Positions 37,445 to 48,398 of a DNA stretch of 64,000 nucleotides are shown piece by piece; the first letter of the stretch is position 1; each line of letters starts with the position of its first letter. Position numbers and translations under genes: made by a program. Origin of the DNA: Ovis canadensis (taxonomy: Eukaryota > Chordata > Mammalia > Artiodactyla > Bovidae); the NCBI RefSeq assembly GCF_042477335.2, contig NC_091251.1, positions 91,093,501 through 91,157,500 of the forward strand, in the 5' to 3' direction. The notes under the pieces are model-generated. The model was not told the DNA's origin. It saw nothing but the letters and a program-made list of their open reading frames with translations, and did not search any database.

Positions 37445-37870
37445 ATGTCTCTGAAATCAGGCAGTATGCATACTTTGGTTTCTGGATTTTTCACTAAGTT
37501 TACTGTCTGTGAGATTTGTTTATGTTGTAGCTTGTATCAGCAGTTGATTTTTGTTTGTTTGTTTGTTTTCTTCCTGTGTAGTATTCCATTGTATAAGTAT
37601 ATGCTAAGTAATTCACCTGCTTTCCTGTCATTTGTATTGTTTACAGTTTGAAACTATGAATAAAACTGCTATAAACAGTTGTATATTTTTATGTGTGCTT
37701 TTGGTGAACATTTCTCTTGGAAAAAATAATTTCTCTTGGAGATATCACATATATATCACATCCAAGAGAAATTATATATATATATACCTAGGAAGAGAAT
37801 TATGTCATCCTATTGTAGAGGTATATGTTTCATTTTAGTGGATATTGCTAATTTTTCAAACCGACTAAGA
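37445..37870 (-). mobile_element. Old L1-type fragment, antisense
   Basis: TAGTATTCCATTGTATAAGT, ATAAAACTGCTATAAACAGT, GTGAACATTTCTCTTGG and ATACCTAGGAAGAGAATTAT follow the antisense ORF2 end of old L1s. A local inverted duplication interrupts it at 37726-37775. Confidence 0.65.
37726..37775. repeat. Perfect 15-bp inverted repeat, 20-bp loop
   Basis: Left arm ATAATTTCTCTTGGA (37726-37740); right arm TCCAAGAGAAATTAT (37761-37775) is its exact reverse complement. The loop is GATATCACATATATATCACA. TTTCTCTTGGA also occurs just to the left (37711-37721), so the arm duplicates local sequence. Confidence 0.9.
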
Positions 37871-38394
37871 ATTTACTCTCCAAGCAGCAGAATGTGAGAA
37901 TTTCAGTTGCTCCATGTTCTCCCACCACTCAGTGTTATTTTTTTTTAATTTTGGTCATGAAAAAAAAAAACCTTGGTCATGAAGATTGGTGAGTAGTGGT
38001 CTGTTTTTAAGGGTTTAATCTGTCACATATCTGTTGACCATTTGAATCAATAACTCTCATTCCCACTGCCATTGATAATAGCAATTTATTTTTTTAGCTG
38101 CTTGCGATAACAGATGATGACATGCATATTTTATTAATTTCCCCAAATTTAATTAATTAGTTCATTCAACAAATATTTATCAAGCAATTGCTCTATGAAG
38201 ATATAAAAGCAAAGAAGAAAGATGCGCTCCTCTCTTAGAGGAGGTAGAAGATGTTTAGCAAATATTCCAGAAATGCTTGTCTGGGGAGGCTGTTTGGCCC
38301 CTTGTGGGAGCTGTTTTGTTTTGCATTGGAGCAGGTCCATTATGTCTTTTCAATAAAAATGTTTAAGAAAAGCAGCTCCTTTAAAAAGAAATAA

Positions 38395-38596
38395 GGACTT
38401 CCCTTTGGTCCAGCCGATAAGACTCCATGTTCCCAATGCAGGGAACCCAGATTTGATCCCTGGCCAAGGAAATAGATTCCACAAGCTGCAATTAAGAATT
38501 CACATGCCACAACTGAAAAAAAAAATTCACATGCTGCAACAAAGATCAAAGATGACCTGGCACAGCCAAATAAATAAATATTTTTTTAATAACGAG
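38395..38596 (+). mobile_element. CHR-type tRNA SINE
   Basis: GGACTTCCCTTTGGTCCAGC head, AGATTTGATCCCTGGCCAAG, ends in GCACAGCCAAATAAATAAAT. The 10-bp TSD AAAGAAATAA lies at 38385-38394 and 38597-38606. Confidence 0.85.
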
Positions 38597-39089
38597 AAAG
38601 AAATAATCCCCAGGGTCACATCGGCAACCCAAGTAGAGTAAGGGAAGATCATGAAGGAAAATGGGAGGGTTCATCTGGAACCGCACTGATTCCTTTCTCC
38701 CCAGAGGCTCAGCCTTTCCAGCCCCTTTTCTGTCCTTTTGGATTTCTCTGGATGTGGTGACAAAGGAACTGTGACTGTGGGCAGAGGTCTTGCCATTCTA
38801 TAGGCCAGTGGGTGTAAAGCGAGACTGAAGGAGTCTCAAGGCAGTGGCCGGGAAAACACTCAGGTCCTTTCGACCAGTTGGGGCTTTCTCTCCCCAGCTC
38901 CTCGAGGAATGGAACTCCTGGCTCAGCAGCAGCTCTGAGAGGATAGTTTAGTCCATTATCAGCACTGCAGGCAGCCCTACTCCAGCCAGTGATGAGTCAC
39001 CCGGAAAGCCACAGGTGCTTTGTAGCTGAAAGAACCTAGCTCTGGTGTCTATGACCAGCTTCCCTTGGAAAGAGGGAGGAATGGTATGT

Positions 39090-39205
39090 CTGTGAGTTCT
39101 GGGAGTACTTACCAAGCCCCCACTTTGTGTCAGGCAGAACGCTAAGAGACCCAGGAAGAGTCCTGGTGTTCCAAGCCTCTTGGTCTAGCTGGGACCAAAC
39201 CATAG
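39090..39205 (-). mobile_element. L2 fragment
   Basis: GAGTACTTACCAAGCCCCCA, CTTTGTGTCAGGCAGAACGC and CAAGCCTCTTGGTCTAGCTG. Confidence 0.5.
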
Positions 39206-39748
39206 GCTTTCTCCCCTAAAACGCATCCATCCAACAGATAACACAGACTTCAGATAAAAGTGAACTGGATTGTCATATGCCCGGAATGCAAAGAATGCAG
39301 AGTTCCAGCTGGGAGCCTGTCCTGCCACAGCCACTCCAGTGTTCCGTAGGCCCATCTCCTTCTGAGTCGGGAACTGACCACACAAGGCCCTGTGGGGAAA
39401 CACGCAAGCAGGATCTGTAAGATTCTGGAAACCAAAAGCACCACGGATTTCGCAAGCCCAGAGATCTGGGGGTTTCCTTCACTGTGTCTTGATCCTGACT
39501 TTCAGACTAAGGTTCCTTATGGATGTCTCATAAGGAATGATTGTATTTGCAGAAGGCTAGAGGAGAGGGGAAATCACTCACCAGCAATTGAGTGCATTAA
39601 GTCACTCTCCCCTGAGCTTCTGCAGCACATCATTTGTAACTAAGAGCATTTTTTTCTTTTTTGCTTTGCTTTGCTTTATTGTAGTCCTTTGCCCACATTT
39701 CATCTCCTACAGCCCTTATGCAGTCTTACCCTTCTACTTCCCGCTACG

Positions 39749-39761
39749 CCCCCCCCCCCCC
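39749..39761. repeat. Poly-C tract
   Basis: Thirteen C in a row, then GCCCCCC. Confidence 0.9.
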
Positions 39762-39774
39762 GCCCCCCAGCCTA

Positions 39775-39830
39775 CCACAGCACCTAGAACACAAAAGGTC
39801 CAACACAGTCTTTGTTGAATGAAAAATGAC
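39775..39830 (+). mobile_element. L2 3' end fragment
   Basis: CACAGCACCTAGAACACAAA and GTCTTTGTTGAATGAAAAAT. Confidence 0.4.
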
Positions 39831-40259
39831 CTGAGTCAAATTTCATCTCTGGGCCTCCCTTTCCCCCTTCAACCTGTGGGAGGCTTTGCCATCATCCACA
39901 TAAGCATTTCGTCAGTCCTGGACCTCCCCCAGAAACCAGCGCTGGAGAAACTGAGCAGGTCATCATCCTTCTCATCCCTACGGGCAGCTCTCAGCCCTCA
40001 GGCCCAAGTCCTCAGCTACCCGCACCCAGTTCCTGGCCCTCCCACCACAGGCTCATCAGAGGAGGAAAGAAGATGATGGGCAAGGTCCCTCTTGCAGAAT
40101 CTTTACTAAAAGACTGACCTGGAGCAGGCAGAAATGTTTCTTTGGTTCTCATGCTCTGCCCAGCTCTCAGGTTTTAGATCTTGGGTGATGGAACATCTAG
40201 CTGGTTTGGCGCCCTGTTTTCATCTTTTTCTTGCATATATCTCTCCCCCAAAGTCCAGG

Positions 40260-40474
40260 TGGTGGTTGTTTAGTTGCTAAGTCATGTCCAACTCTTTGGA
40301 TACCATGGACTGTAGCCTGCCAGGCTCCTCTACTCTACCCATGGGATTCTCCAGGCAAGAATACCAGAGTGGGTTGCCATTTCCTTCTCCAGGGAATCTT
40401 CCCGACCCAGGAATCAAACCCAGGTCTCCTGCATTGCAGGCAGATTCTTTACCGACTGAGCTACATGGAAGCTA
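40260..40474 (-). mobile_element. Bov-tA SINE
   Basis: Antisense: AGTCATGTCCAACTCTTTGG through CAGATTCTTTACCGACTGAG. A 14-bp TSD (CCCCAAAGTYCAGG, one mismatch) lies at 40246-40259 and 40475-40488. Confidence 0.93.
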
Positions 40475-40631
40475 CCCCAAAGTTCAGGGGTCAATCCAAA
40501 TAGAAATATCAGAAATCTCCCCCTCAGAGAGTCACCCTGAGGTCAGCTCTGATCAGGGGACAGTCATGCCTAGTGGGTTCCCCAACCTGAGCCCTCTGAG
40601 GAGGGTGGGGGGTCTCTCCCCAGCTGCCTCT

Positions 40632-40755
40632 GCTGCTGCTGCTAAGTCGCTTCAGTCGTGTCCGACTCCGTGTGACCCCATAGACGACAGCCCACCAGGC
40701 TCCCCTGTCCCTGGGATTCTCCAGGCAAGAACACTAGAGTGGGTTGCCATTTCCT
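40632..40755 (-). mobile_element. Bov-A monomer (half Bov-A2)
   Basis: (GCT)4-AAGTCGCTTCAGTCGTGTCC to GTTGCCATTTCC: only one BovA unit. The 17-bp TSD starts TCTCCCCAGCTGCC and lies at 40615-40631 and 40756-40772. The right copy overlaps the end of the element. Confidence 0.9.
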
Positions 40756-41079
40756 TCTCCCCAGCTGCCTCTAGTTCCCAGCAAATACCAGAGTGTAACA
40801 CCCAAGTCACAACTAGGAAATTCCTGGTGACTAGTACCCTCCCACCCCCACCCCCTTGGGAGGGACAGGCAGACCCAGGCTAGGGGAGTGAGTTCCTCAG
40901 GAGTCTTATCAATCCCAGCTTACCCCACTGGTCTTCCACAGAAGCTCATCCTTAGAGGCCTGCTCAGGTCACTCCATGGAAATAATGGTATAGCTTTTGG
41001 GGAGCAGGTGTCCTTAACTGAGCACAGGATAACATCAGAGGAAGAGCCCCAGGGGTGGGGGTGGGGTGTCAAAAGACCT

Positions 41080-41165
41080 GAGCTCCTCAGTTTATTCACC
41101 TGCAAACTGAGAGAGCTGGACTTTGCCAGATGGTCTGTAAGTTCTAAGAACTGTGCTGAGAACAT
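41080..41165 (+). mobile_element. MIR-like fragment
   Basis: CTCCTCAGTTTATTCACCTG and CAAACTGAGAGAGCTGGACT. Confidence 0.4.
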
Positions 41166-41827
41166 CCTTAGGCTCCTCCTTCAGATCTTCAATGACAAGA
41201 GGGTTTGAGCCTTGGGAAACAGTGTTTCACAATCTGGGATACAAAGTAAGTCCCTTTATAAAGGATACAAATTCTCACAAAGTTACTTAATTTTTGTTTT
41301 AATGGTCCTTAAATGTGCTCAAATATAAAACTAGGCACAATCTTCTTAAGGTTTACCATCAAGATAAAATCAAAACAAGGTTAAGATTCTATTTAACAGA
41401 AATGGCAAAACCGATAAGATTTAAACGAACCATTTTCATTTAAATATGACTTGCTATTTGCTGAAATTAAACTACGACTCCCAGCATGATGTAAGTTCTG
41501 ACTGTGATAGAACAGGTGTTCCTTTTGCTTTCAGGAGGCCTGTATCACCACAGTGCCAGATGATGACTCAGTTCTCCTACTAGTTTCTCTATTTGAACCA
41601 CTGATCAGGGCATCATTTAACCTTCATTTGGTGGAACACACTGCAATGCACTAAGTTCCCCTCTGCTGTTTTCTCATTAGCACTCTGCAATTAACGTTTT
41701 TTTTAAAAAATTCTTTTTAATCTTTTTGCCAATAGGAGCCATCTCTTGAGTTTCAATGTCCTTACCTCTAACAGAAGAATCACCTTCATCCCTTCTATTT
41801 CCCAGGGTGGCTGTGAACATCCATTTG

Positions 41828-42140
41828 CTGTGCTTAATCGCTCAGTCATGTGTGACTTTGCGACCCCATGGACTGTAGCCCACCAGGCTCTTCTGGGCAT
41901 GGGATTTTCCAGGCAAGTATACTGGAGTAGGTTACCATGCCCTCCTCCAGGGGATCTTCCCAACCCAGGGATCGAACCCAGGTCTCCCACATTACAGACA
42001 AGTTCTTTACCATCGGAGCCACAGGGGAAGCCCAAGAACCCCTGCTCCAGGGAAACTTCTCGACTCAGTAATCGAACCTGGGTCTCCTGCACTCCTGCAT
42101 TGCAGGCGGATTCTTTACCAGCTGAGCTACCAAGGAACCC
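41828..42140 (-). mobile_element. Bov-tA SINE with duplicated tRNA head
   Basis: A normal Bov-tA body (41828-41965) and head (41965-42035) are followed by a second tRNA-like head (42055-42140, GGATTCTTTACCAGCTGAGC). The junction reads CTTGGGCTTCCCC on the minus strand. The copy at 47583-47893 has an equivalent junction. Confidence 0.88.
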
Positions 42141-42275
42141 CATTCATTCATTTGTCCAACCATTATGTACTGAGTACCCACTCTGGGCCAGATACTGTTC
42201 TAGACACAGAGGATATAGCAGGAACCAGAATGCACAATATCTCTGCCCTATAAAACTCACATTCCAAAGGGAGAG
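42140..42275 (-). mobile_element. L2 3' end
   Basis: CATTCATTCATTTGTCCAAC, TACTGAGTACCCACTCTGGG and AGATACTGTTCTAGACACAG. Confidence 0.65.
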
Positions 42276-42647
42276 ACTGAGAGTAAGATAAATGAGGAAA
42301 ATAATATGACATTATTCAGGGGAAAAAGATTAAGCAGGGAAGGGGAACAGAGAGTATAGGGATCTGATATATGGGTTTTCCAACACTACCAGACAATTGT
42401 TCAATACCAGCTGGATGTCCTCCACATAATTTACCTCAATTCTGACACTATCTACCTGGAAACAGCATCGTATCCCACAGGTCAAGGCTCAATCCTACGT
42501 GACTTTGGATGCCAAACAAAAATCTGGGTTGCCACCTGTGTTTCTGACACACTGGCTATGAATTCTGAAGTTGTCACAACCCCCTCTGAGCTAGAGTGGC
42601 TCAGAGAAAACACTTCACTTACTAGATTACCAGTTTATTACACTGCC

Positions 42648-42704
42648 ACTGCTGCTGCTGTTCAGTCGCTAGGTCATGTCTGACTCTGAGACCCTATGGA
42701 TATA
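42648..42704 (-). mobile_element. Bov SINE fragment
   Basis: (CTG)4 then TTCAGTCGCTAGGTCATGTC and TGACTCTGAGACCCTATGGA: the 3' end of a BovA unit. Confidence 0.65.
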
Positions 42705-43389
42705 ATTCAGAAACAACTAGATGGAAGAGGTGCATAGGGCAAGGTATGCAGGAACGGGTACAGAGTTTCTAAAGTCCTCTTTGGGGCACGTCATTCTCCC
42801 CAAACCTCCATGTGTCCGCCAACCCAGAAACTGTCCAGGAACACACCCTGACACCCTGTCCTTATTGGGATTTTGTGGAGGCTTCATTACATAGACATGA
42901 TTGATTCGATCATTGGCCACTGGTGATTGATTCAACCTCCAACAGCTTCCACTTCCCTGGAGGTCACAGGAATGGAGCTGAAAGTTCCAACCCTGCAATA
43001 ACACAGTTGGTTCCCCTGGCAACCGGCCCCCATCCTTAGGCGCTTTCCAAAAGTCATACAATTAACATAAACTCTAATGTGGTTGAAAGGGGTTTGTTAT
43101 GAATATCAAGACATCTTTATTGCTCTTACCACTTAGGAAATTTTGAGGGGTTTAGGAGCTCTGTGCCAAAAACAAGACAAAGAGCAAATATATATTTCTT
43201 ATTATAAATCACAACATCACGTCTCCCCACATAGAGGGCAGTTACTCTTTTAAATGGGGTGTTTGGGGAAGGTTTCATTGAGTAGGGAATATTTAAGACC
43301 TAAATAACATGAAAAAGGAAAAGCATTTGAGGAACAGCCAGGAGGCTGGCATGGAATAAGCGTGTGAGACACATAAGAAAAGTACAGGG

Positions 43390-44470
43390 CAAGTGTGGGC
43401 ATAATAGATATATATTGTTTCACTGCCCAGAAACCATTTCCTCTCCTGGATACTGGGCCTTGACTTTCCCCTAGGGAGACACCTCTACTGCAGGCCCTGT
43501 GCTGCAGGTAGAGTTGACCACACCCCTAACCACCAGCTGAGCAACAAAGGCCAATCACAGCACAACGATTGGTTTGGGCTGGGCATGAGAGCCAATCAGA
43601 ATGCACGACTGGCAATGAGCCTGTTGCTGGCACCGCTGGGAGAGAGGCACACAGTCTTTTCCCCTGGAGATCCTAGCAGTGAGGATAACAGCAGCCTAGA
43701 GCTTTCAGGACCTACATGGAACCTAAGCGAAAAAGCCAGTGAGAGGATGGCGGCTCTAAGGAGTGAAGAAACACTGAGTCCTGGTGACATCTTTTGATTC
43801 CCTGTATGAAGCTGTACTACTTCTGGACTTCTCAGTTGTGTTTACTAATTAATTAATTTCCTCTTTTTTTTTTTTGCTTGAGTTGGCCTATCGGATTATT
43901 TATTGATGCATAATAAAGAACTGTGAAACTGGCTGAAAACAATAAGCATTATTAACTATCTCACAGTTTCTATAGGTCAAAGGTTGGGAGTGGTATAAGC
44001 TGGATGGTTCTGGCTCAGGGTCTCTCACTGGATTTCAGTCTGGATGTTAGCAAAGACTCTGAAGGCCTGACTGGGCATTCACCCATGTGGCTGTGGGCAG
44101 GAGGCCTTAGTTCTTTGTCATTGGGCTCTCCATAGGCTGATTGCATGTCTTTACAACATGGTAGCTGACTTCCTCCAGAATGAGTTACTCAAAAGAGCAA
44201 GTGAGAAGGGCCTTTTACGACCTCAGTTCTGAAGTGCACATTGTCACTTCCACTTATTCTCTTTGTTAGCAGTGAGTTACTAAGTCCAGTCCAGTTAGAA
44301 TCATTACTAAGTTACTGATCCCCTCCCACTCAAAGGGAGGGTATCAGTAGTTACCTCTTGAAGGAAGGAGGACCACCAAAGAATTTGTGGACCTATTTTA
44401 AAACCACCACACCTAGTTTGAGTTTGGTTTTCTGTCACTTGCAATCAATAGGCTTCTGATAGATATTCAG
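43390..44470. mobile_element. Nested ancient repeats, family not assigned
   Basis: An outer repeat (about 43550-43885, resuming at about 44416 with TTTGAGTTTGGTTTTCTGTC) is split by an inner one (about 43886-44415, CTCACAGTTTCTATAGGTCA to GAATTTGTGGACCTATTTTA). TTGAGTTGG before and TTGAGTTTGG after the inner piece look like an eroded TSD. Confidence 0.45.
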
Positions 44471-44506
44471 GAATTTAACACTATTGTATTAGTGCTATTG
44501 TGTCAG

Positions 44507-45106
44507 ACTTTATTTTGGGGGGCTCCAAAATCACTGCAGATGGTGACTGCAGCCATAAAATTTAAAGACGCTGACTCCTTGGAAGGAAAGTTATGACCAA
44601 CCTAGATAGCATATTCAAAAGCAGGGACATTACTTTGCCAATAAAGGTCGTCTAGTCAAGGCTATGGTTTTTCCAGTAGTCACGTATGGATGTGAGAGTT
44701 GGACTGTGAAGAAAGCTGAGTGCCGAAGAATTGATGCTTTTGAACTGTGGTGTTGGTAAGACTCTTGAAAGTCCCTTGGACTGCAAGGAGATCCAACCAG
44801 TCCATTCTAAAGGAGATCAGTCCTGGGATTTCTTTGGAAGGACTGATGCTGAAGCTGAAACTCCAGTACTTTGGCCACCTCATGCAAAGAGTTGACTCAC
44901 TGGAAAAGACTCTGATGCTGGGAGGGTCAGGAAGAGAAGGGGACAACAGAGGATGAGATGGCTGGATGGCATCACTGACTCGATGGACATGAGTTTGGGT
45001 GAACTCCGGGAGTTTGTGATGGACAGGGAGGCCTGGCGTGCTGCGATTCATGGGGTCACAAAGAGTTGCACACGACTGAGTGACTCAACTGAACTGAACT
45101 GAACAT
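44507..45106 (+). mobile_element. BovB LINE, 5'-truncated, plus strand
   Basis: Runs from GTCAGACTTTATTTTGGGG through the endonuclease/RT C-terminal region (ESWTVKKAECRRIDAF is readable near 44690-44740) to the (ACTGA)n-type 3' end at about 45100. It has stop codons and an indel near 44755 and is not functional. I saw no convincing TSD. Confidence 0.9.
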
Positions 45107-45329
45107 GGCTTGTGGCAAAACAAACAAAAAACCAGTATCCAAGAAAGTGGCAACTAAGCATGTCTTATAAATGCCAATTGGATCCTGTCCTACCTAGGCT
45201 CAGAAATCTCCAAAGGCCCTCATTGTCCTAAAGTCTACATTTCTTTACATTAGGCATAACATCCACAAAACCGGTCCCTGTGCCCTCACTCCTACAAACT
45301 CCCTGCCGCAGAGTCTCCAGGCTACTTGC

Positions 45330-45480
45330 TCTCTTGAATAAGCCATATTTCCATGTCTCTATGCCCTGTCCAGGCTGCTCTAAGTTCTCCCTGTAGAACT
45401 CTGCTCCTCTCTCAAACCCAACTCAAACATCACCTCCTCTGTGAAGATTTGTTTGGCTTTATTCCCCAAAAGGATAATAT
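45330..45480 (+). mobile_element. L2 fragment
   Basis: ACTCTGCTCCTCTCTCAAAC, CCAACTCAAACATCACCTCC and TCTGTGAAGATTTGTTTGGC. Confidence 0.6.
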
Positions 45481-45499
45481 TACTTTATTGATGTCAGTG

Positions 45500-45594
45500 T
45501 TAGTCACTCAGTCAGTTACAACTCTTTGTGATTCCATGGACTGTAGCCCACCAGGTTCCTCTGTCCATGGAGTTCTCCAGGCAAGTGTCAGGTG
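45500..45594 (-). mobile_element. Bov-tA 3' half
   Basis: AGTCACTCAGTCAGTTACAA to GTTCTCCAGGCAAGTGTC, antisense; the tRNA head is missing. Confidence 0.8.
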
Positions 45595-45639
45595 CTTCAT
45601 ATTTGTTATATCATTCTTAAATCCATAACCCTGAATGTA

Positions 45640-45745
45640 TGTGCTGTTTCAATCTTCCCATATTACGCATAAGAAGTTCAGTCACCTCCAGAGAGGTTGA
45701 GAAATGTGTTTATGGTCATCTAGCTGATAAGTAGTAGGACAGATA
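45640..45745 (-). mobile_element. MIR SINE
   Basis: CCTCCAGAGAGGTTGAGAAA and GGTCATCTAGCTGATAAGTA: antisense MIR. A Bov-A2 inserted just beside it. Confidence 0.65.
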
Positions 45746-45757
45746 TTGGTACACTCT

Positions 45758-46020
45758 GCTGCTGCTGCTGCTAAGTTGCTTCAGTCATGTCCGACTCTGT
45801 GTGACTCCACAGACGGCAGCCCAATAGGCTCCCCCATCCCTGGGATTCTCCAGGCAAGAACACTGGAGTGGGTTGCCATTTCCTTCTCCAATGCGTGAAA
45901 GTGAAGTCGCTCAGTCGTGTCCAACTTCTAGCAACCCCATGGACTGCAGCCTACCAGGCTCCTCCATCCATGGGATTTGCCAGGCAAGAGTACTGGAGTG
46001 GGGGTGCCATTGCCTTCTCC
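45758..46020 (-). mobile_element. Bov-A2 SINE
   Basis: (CTG)n-CTAAGTTGCTTCAGTCATG, two BovA units, ending CATTGCCTTCTCC. The 11-bp TSD TGGTACACTCT lies at 45747-45757 and 46021-46031. Confidence 0.94.
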
Positions 46021-46169
46021 TGGTACACTCTAGTTAATTAGTTATTCCTTCCCCTGCTCCTAAACCATCATGTTCATACACCTTGAGTACAGTTACAGGT
46101 GACTCTGGCTCTCCTGAGACACCATGAACTTCTTTGGGGTCCTGGGTCCCCCATCTTGTACAGTGATCC

Positions 46170-46290
46170 CTCATGGAGCATTTCACTTTATGTGTTAGAC
46201 ACACTTATTAATGTCCATTTTCCAGATAAGGAAAGAAAACCTCAGAGGAGTTAAATGGTCGAGGTCTGACTCTAGGATCGAAGTTCATCA
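46170..46290 (-). mobile_element. MIR SINE
   Basis: CATTTTCCAGATAAGGAAAG and AAACCTCAGAGGAGTTAAAT: antisense MIR. Confidence 0.65.
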
Positions 46291-47369
46291 GAGGGCACGA
46301 CTGAAAACTGGGCAGCCCCCAGGCACCCCATCACCCACCATCTCCAGCTGGGCCTGGGAGGCTGATGTTTACCTGCCTCTGGTTGAGCTGGGGTTGGAGG
46401 GGTCGGGGGCTTACAGACACAAAAAGTGGAAATACTCCAACGGGAAGCCAAGGGCCGGATTCTGGTGCTGACTCAGCTTCCATCCAACCAAGTGACCTTG
46501 GGTGGGTCTTTCCACCCCATGGGACCTCCTTTCCTAATGTCAGTTGAAGGGAAAGTGGTAAGATCCCAGCAAGCCATGCCAGGTGGGATTTGAGATGACC
46601 CCACACAGCAAGGGGCAGTCCAGACCCCAGGGGGGCCCAGGACTCCTCTACAACTGGTATGATGCTTGCTCCGGTTACCAAGGTGGGCCTCTGTCCTAGA
46701 CTGAGTGAGTATCCACCACCTGTGGGCCAGCCCAGCTTCTCGGGGCACCAGACTCAAGTTAAATTCTAGCTGCCATTCTTGTCCTTGCCTAGGACCCCAG
46801 AGGAGATGAAGTCCATCTGGAGTTTCTCACAGGCCTCCGCCGCCTCGGCCAGCCAAACTATGTTCGGATCAACAACAATTTCATCAACTGATTTCCGCCT
46901 CCAACCCTTACTAAATGCATTAGCCCAAGAGGAGCCCCAGGGTTGACCTTTGCGGCATCCATTGTTATGGCTATTATTAAAGACACAAACGAACAGGGAT
47001 AATAATTCACAGTGAAATGGTTCTTTAGCCAGAGGGCTAGAGGACCCCGAAACTATGACCTCATGGCCCTCCTGGCACCTTCCCACCAGCCTTTTCTTCA
47101 AGTCTCTTTTCCACATTCTGTCTTCTGGCAAGCCCTTCTCCATATTCCCTCTCACTCTGTTTTGGCTCTGGCTTAATACCATGTTCCCAGGTTCCAGTCT
47201 GGAGGAGAAGCCTCACAAAGGACACTATCCAGGACTCAAAGATCTTCCTGGCTCCCATTTGCCTCATCATCCCACATAAATCTCTTACTGACCTGTTTCT
47301 CTAGATTCTCAGAAGAAAGAAGAATTATTAATAGTGAATGTGGTGAAGTGTTTTCAAACTAAAGATAGG
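46291..47369. other. Upstream region, single-copy
   Basis: Nothing recognised. Confidence 0.5.
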
Positions 47370-47472
47370 GACTTCCAAGGTGGTCCAGTGGTTAAGACTC
47401 CAGACTTCCTCTGCACGAAGCACAGGTTCAATCCCTGGTTGGGGAACTAAGATCCCACAAGCCACTCAAGGG
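47370..47472 (+). mobile_element. CHR-type tRNA SINE, 5' half
   Basis: GGGACTTCCAAGGTGGTCCA to GGGAACTAAGATCCCACAAG; the 3' A-rich end is missing. Confidence 0.8.
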
Positions 47473-47582
47473 TGGCTAGGTGAGGGGCAAATGAAGGATG
47501 GAAAAAGAACCTAGGGTAAACATAATCTTGAAGCTAGTATATTCCTCACTGTGGCTGTTGGTTCCCCCTGCTCCTGGCTGAA

Positions 47583-47893
47583 AATGAAAGTTGTTCAGAC
47601 ATGTCTGACTCTTTGAGACCCTATGGACCATACAGTCCTTGGAAATCTCCAGGCCAGAATACTGGAGTGGGTAGCCTTTCCCTTCTCTAGAGGATCTTCC
47701 CAACCCAGGGATCGATCCCAGGTCTCCTGCATTGCAGGTGGATTCTTTACCAGCTGAGCTACAAGAGAAGCCCAAGAGTACTGGAGTGGGTAGCCCATCC
47801 CTTCTCCAAAGGATCTTCCTGATCCAGGAATCAAACTGGGGTCTCCTGCATTGCAGGTGGATTCTTTACCAACTGAGCTATCAGGGGCCCAAG
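47583..47893 (-). mobile_element. Bov-tA SINE with duplicated head
   Basis: Minus-strand order: tRNA head (47890-47795), partial BovA body stopping at CCACTCCAGTACTCTTGGG, second head (from about 47772), then a full body to 47583. The join CTCTTGGG/CTTCTCTTGTAGCTC resembles the one at 41828-42140. Confidence 0.88.
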
Positions 47894-48081
47894 GTAAAGT
47901 ACAAGTTATCTTTAGAGAATTATTCACATAAATTTAGCTGTTGGGTGCTGCTATTGATATCTTTATTTTCTTTCATTTCTTTTATTCTTCCTTCCTTTCT
48001 TTCTACCATCTGCAAGTTAGAATACATTCACTGTCACATGAAAACTACCCAGACTAGGGCCAAGATGAAGTTAACCTATCC

Positions 48082-48082
<1 letters not shown>

Positions 48083-48134
<52 letters not shown>

Positions 48135-48398
48135 ATCGCTTCAGTCGTGTCCGACTCTGTGCGACCCCAGAAACGGCAGCCCACCAGGCTCCCTCGTCCC
48201 TGGGATTCTCCAGGCAAGAACGCTGAAGTGGGTTGCCATTTCCTTCTCCACTACATGAAAGTGAAAAGTGAAAGTGAAGTCGCTCAGTTGTGGCTGACTC
48301 TTCATGACCCCATGGACTGCAGCCTACCAGGCTCCTCCTCCCTCCATGGGATTTTCCAGGCAAGAATATTGGAGTGGGTTGCCATTGCCTTCTCCAAC
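48083..48398 (-). mobile_element. Bov-A2 SINE with long (CTG)17 tail
   Basis: Two BovA units (48130-48255 and 48265-48398) read in antisense. The tail at the left is a pure run of 17 CTG units (48083-48133). AACCTAYC at both flanks is a possible TSD. Confidence 0.94.

Noticed and set aside
40284-40883. 199-codon open frame
   Set aside because: It is a read-through of two SINEs (Bov-tA and Bov-A) and spacer; the amino acid sequence repeats at other Bov copies.
41252-41263. CCTTTATAAAGG as a CArG box
   Set aside because: Eight A/T bases between CC and GG instead of six.
43585-43797. 70-codon open frame with ordinary composition
   Set aside because: It lies inside an ancient repeat; no recognisable protein family and no splice or promoter context.
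48076-48363. Poly-serine/poly-leucine frames
   Set aside because: Translation of the (CTG)17 tail and Bov-A2 body.
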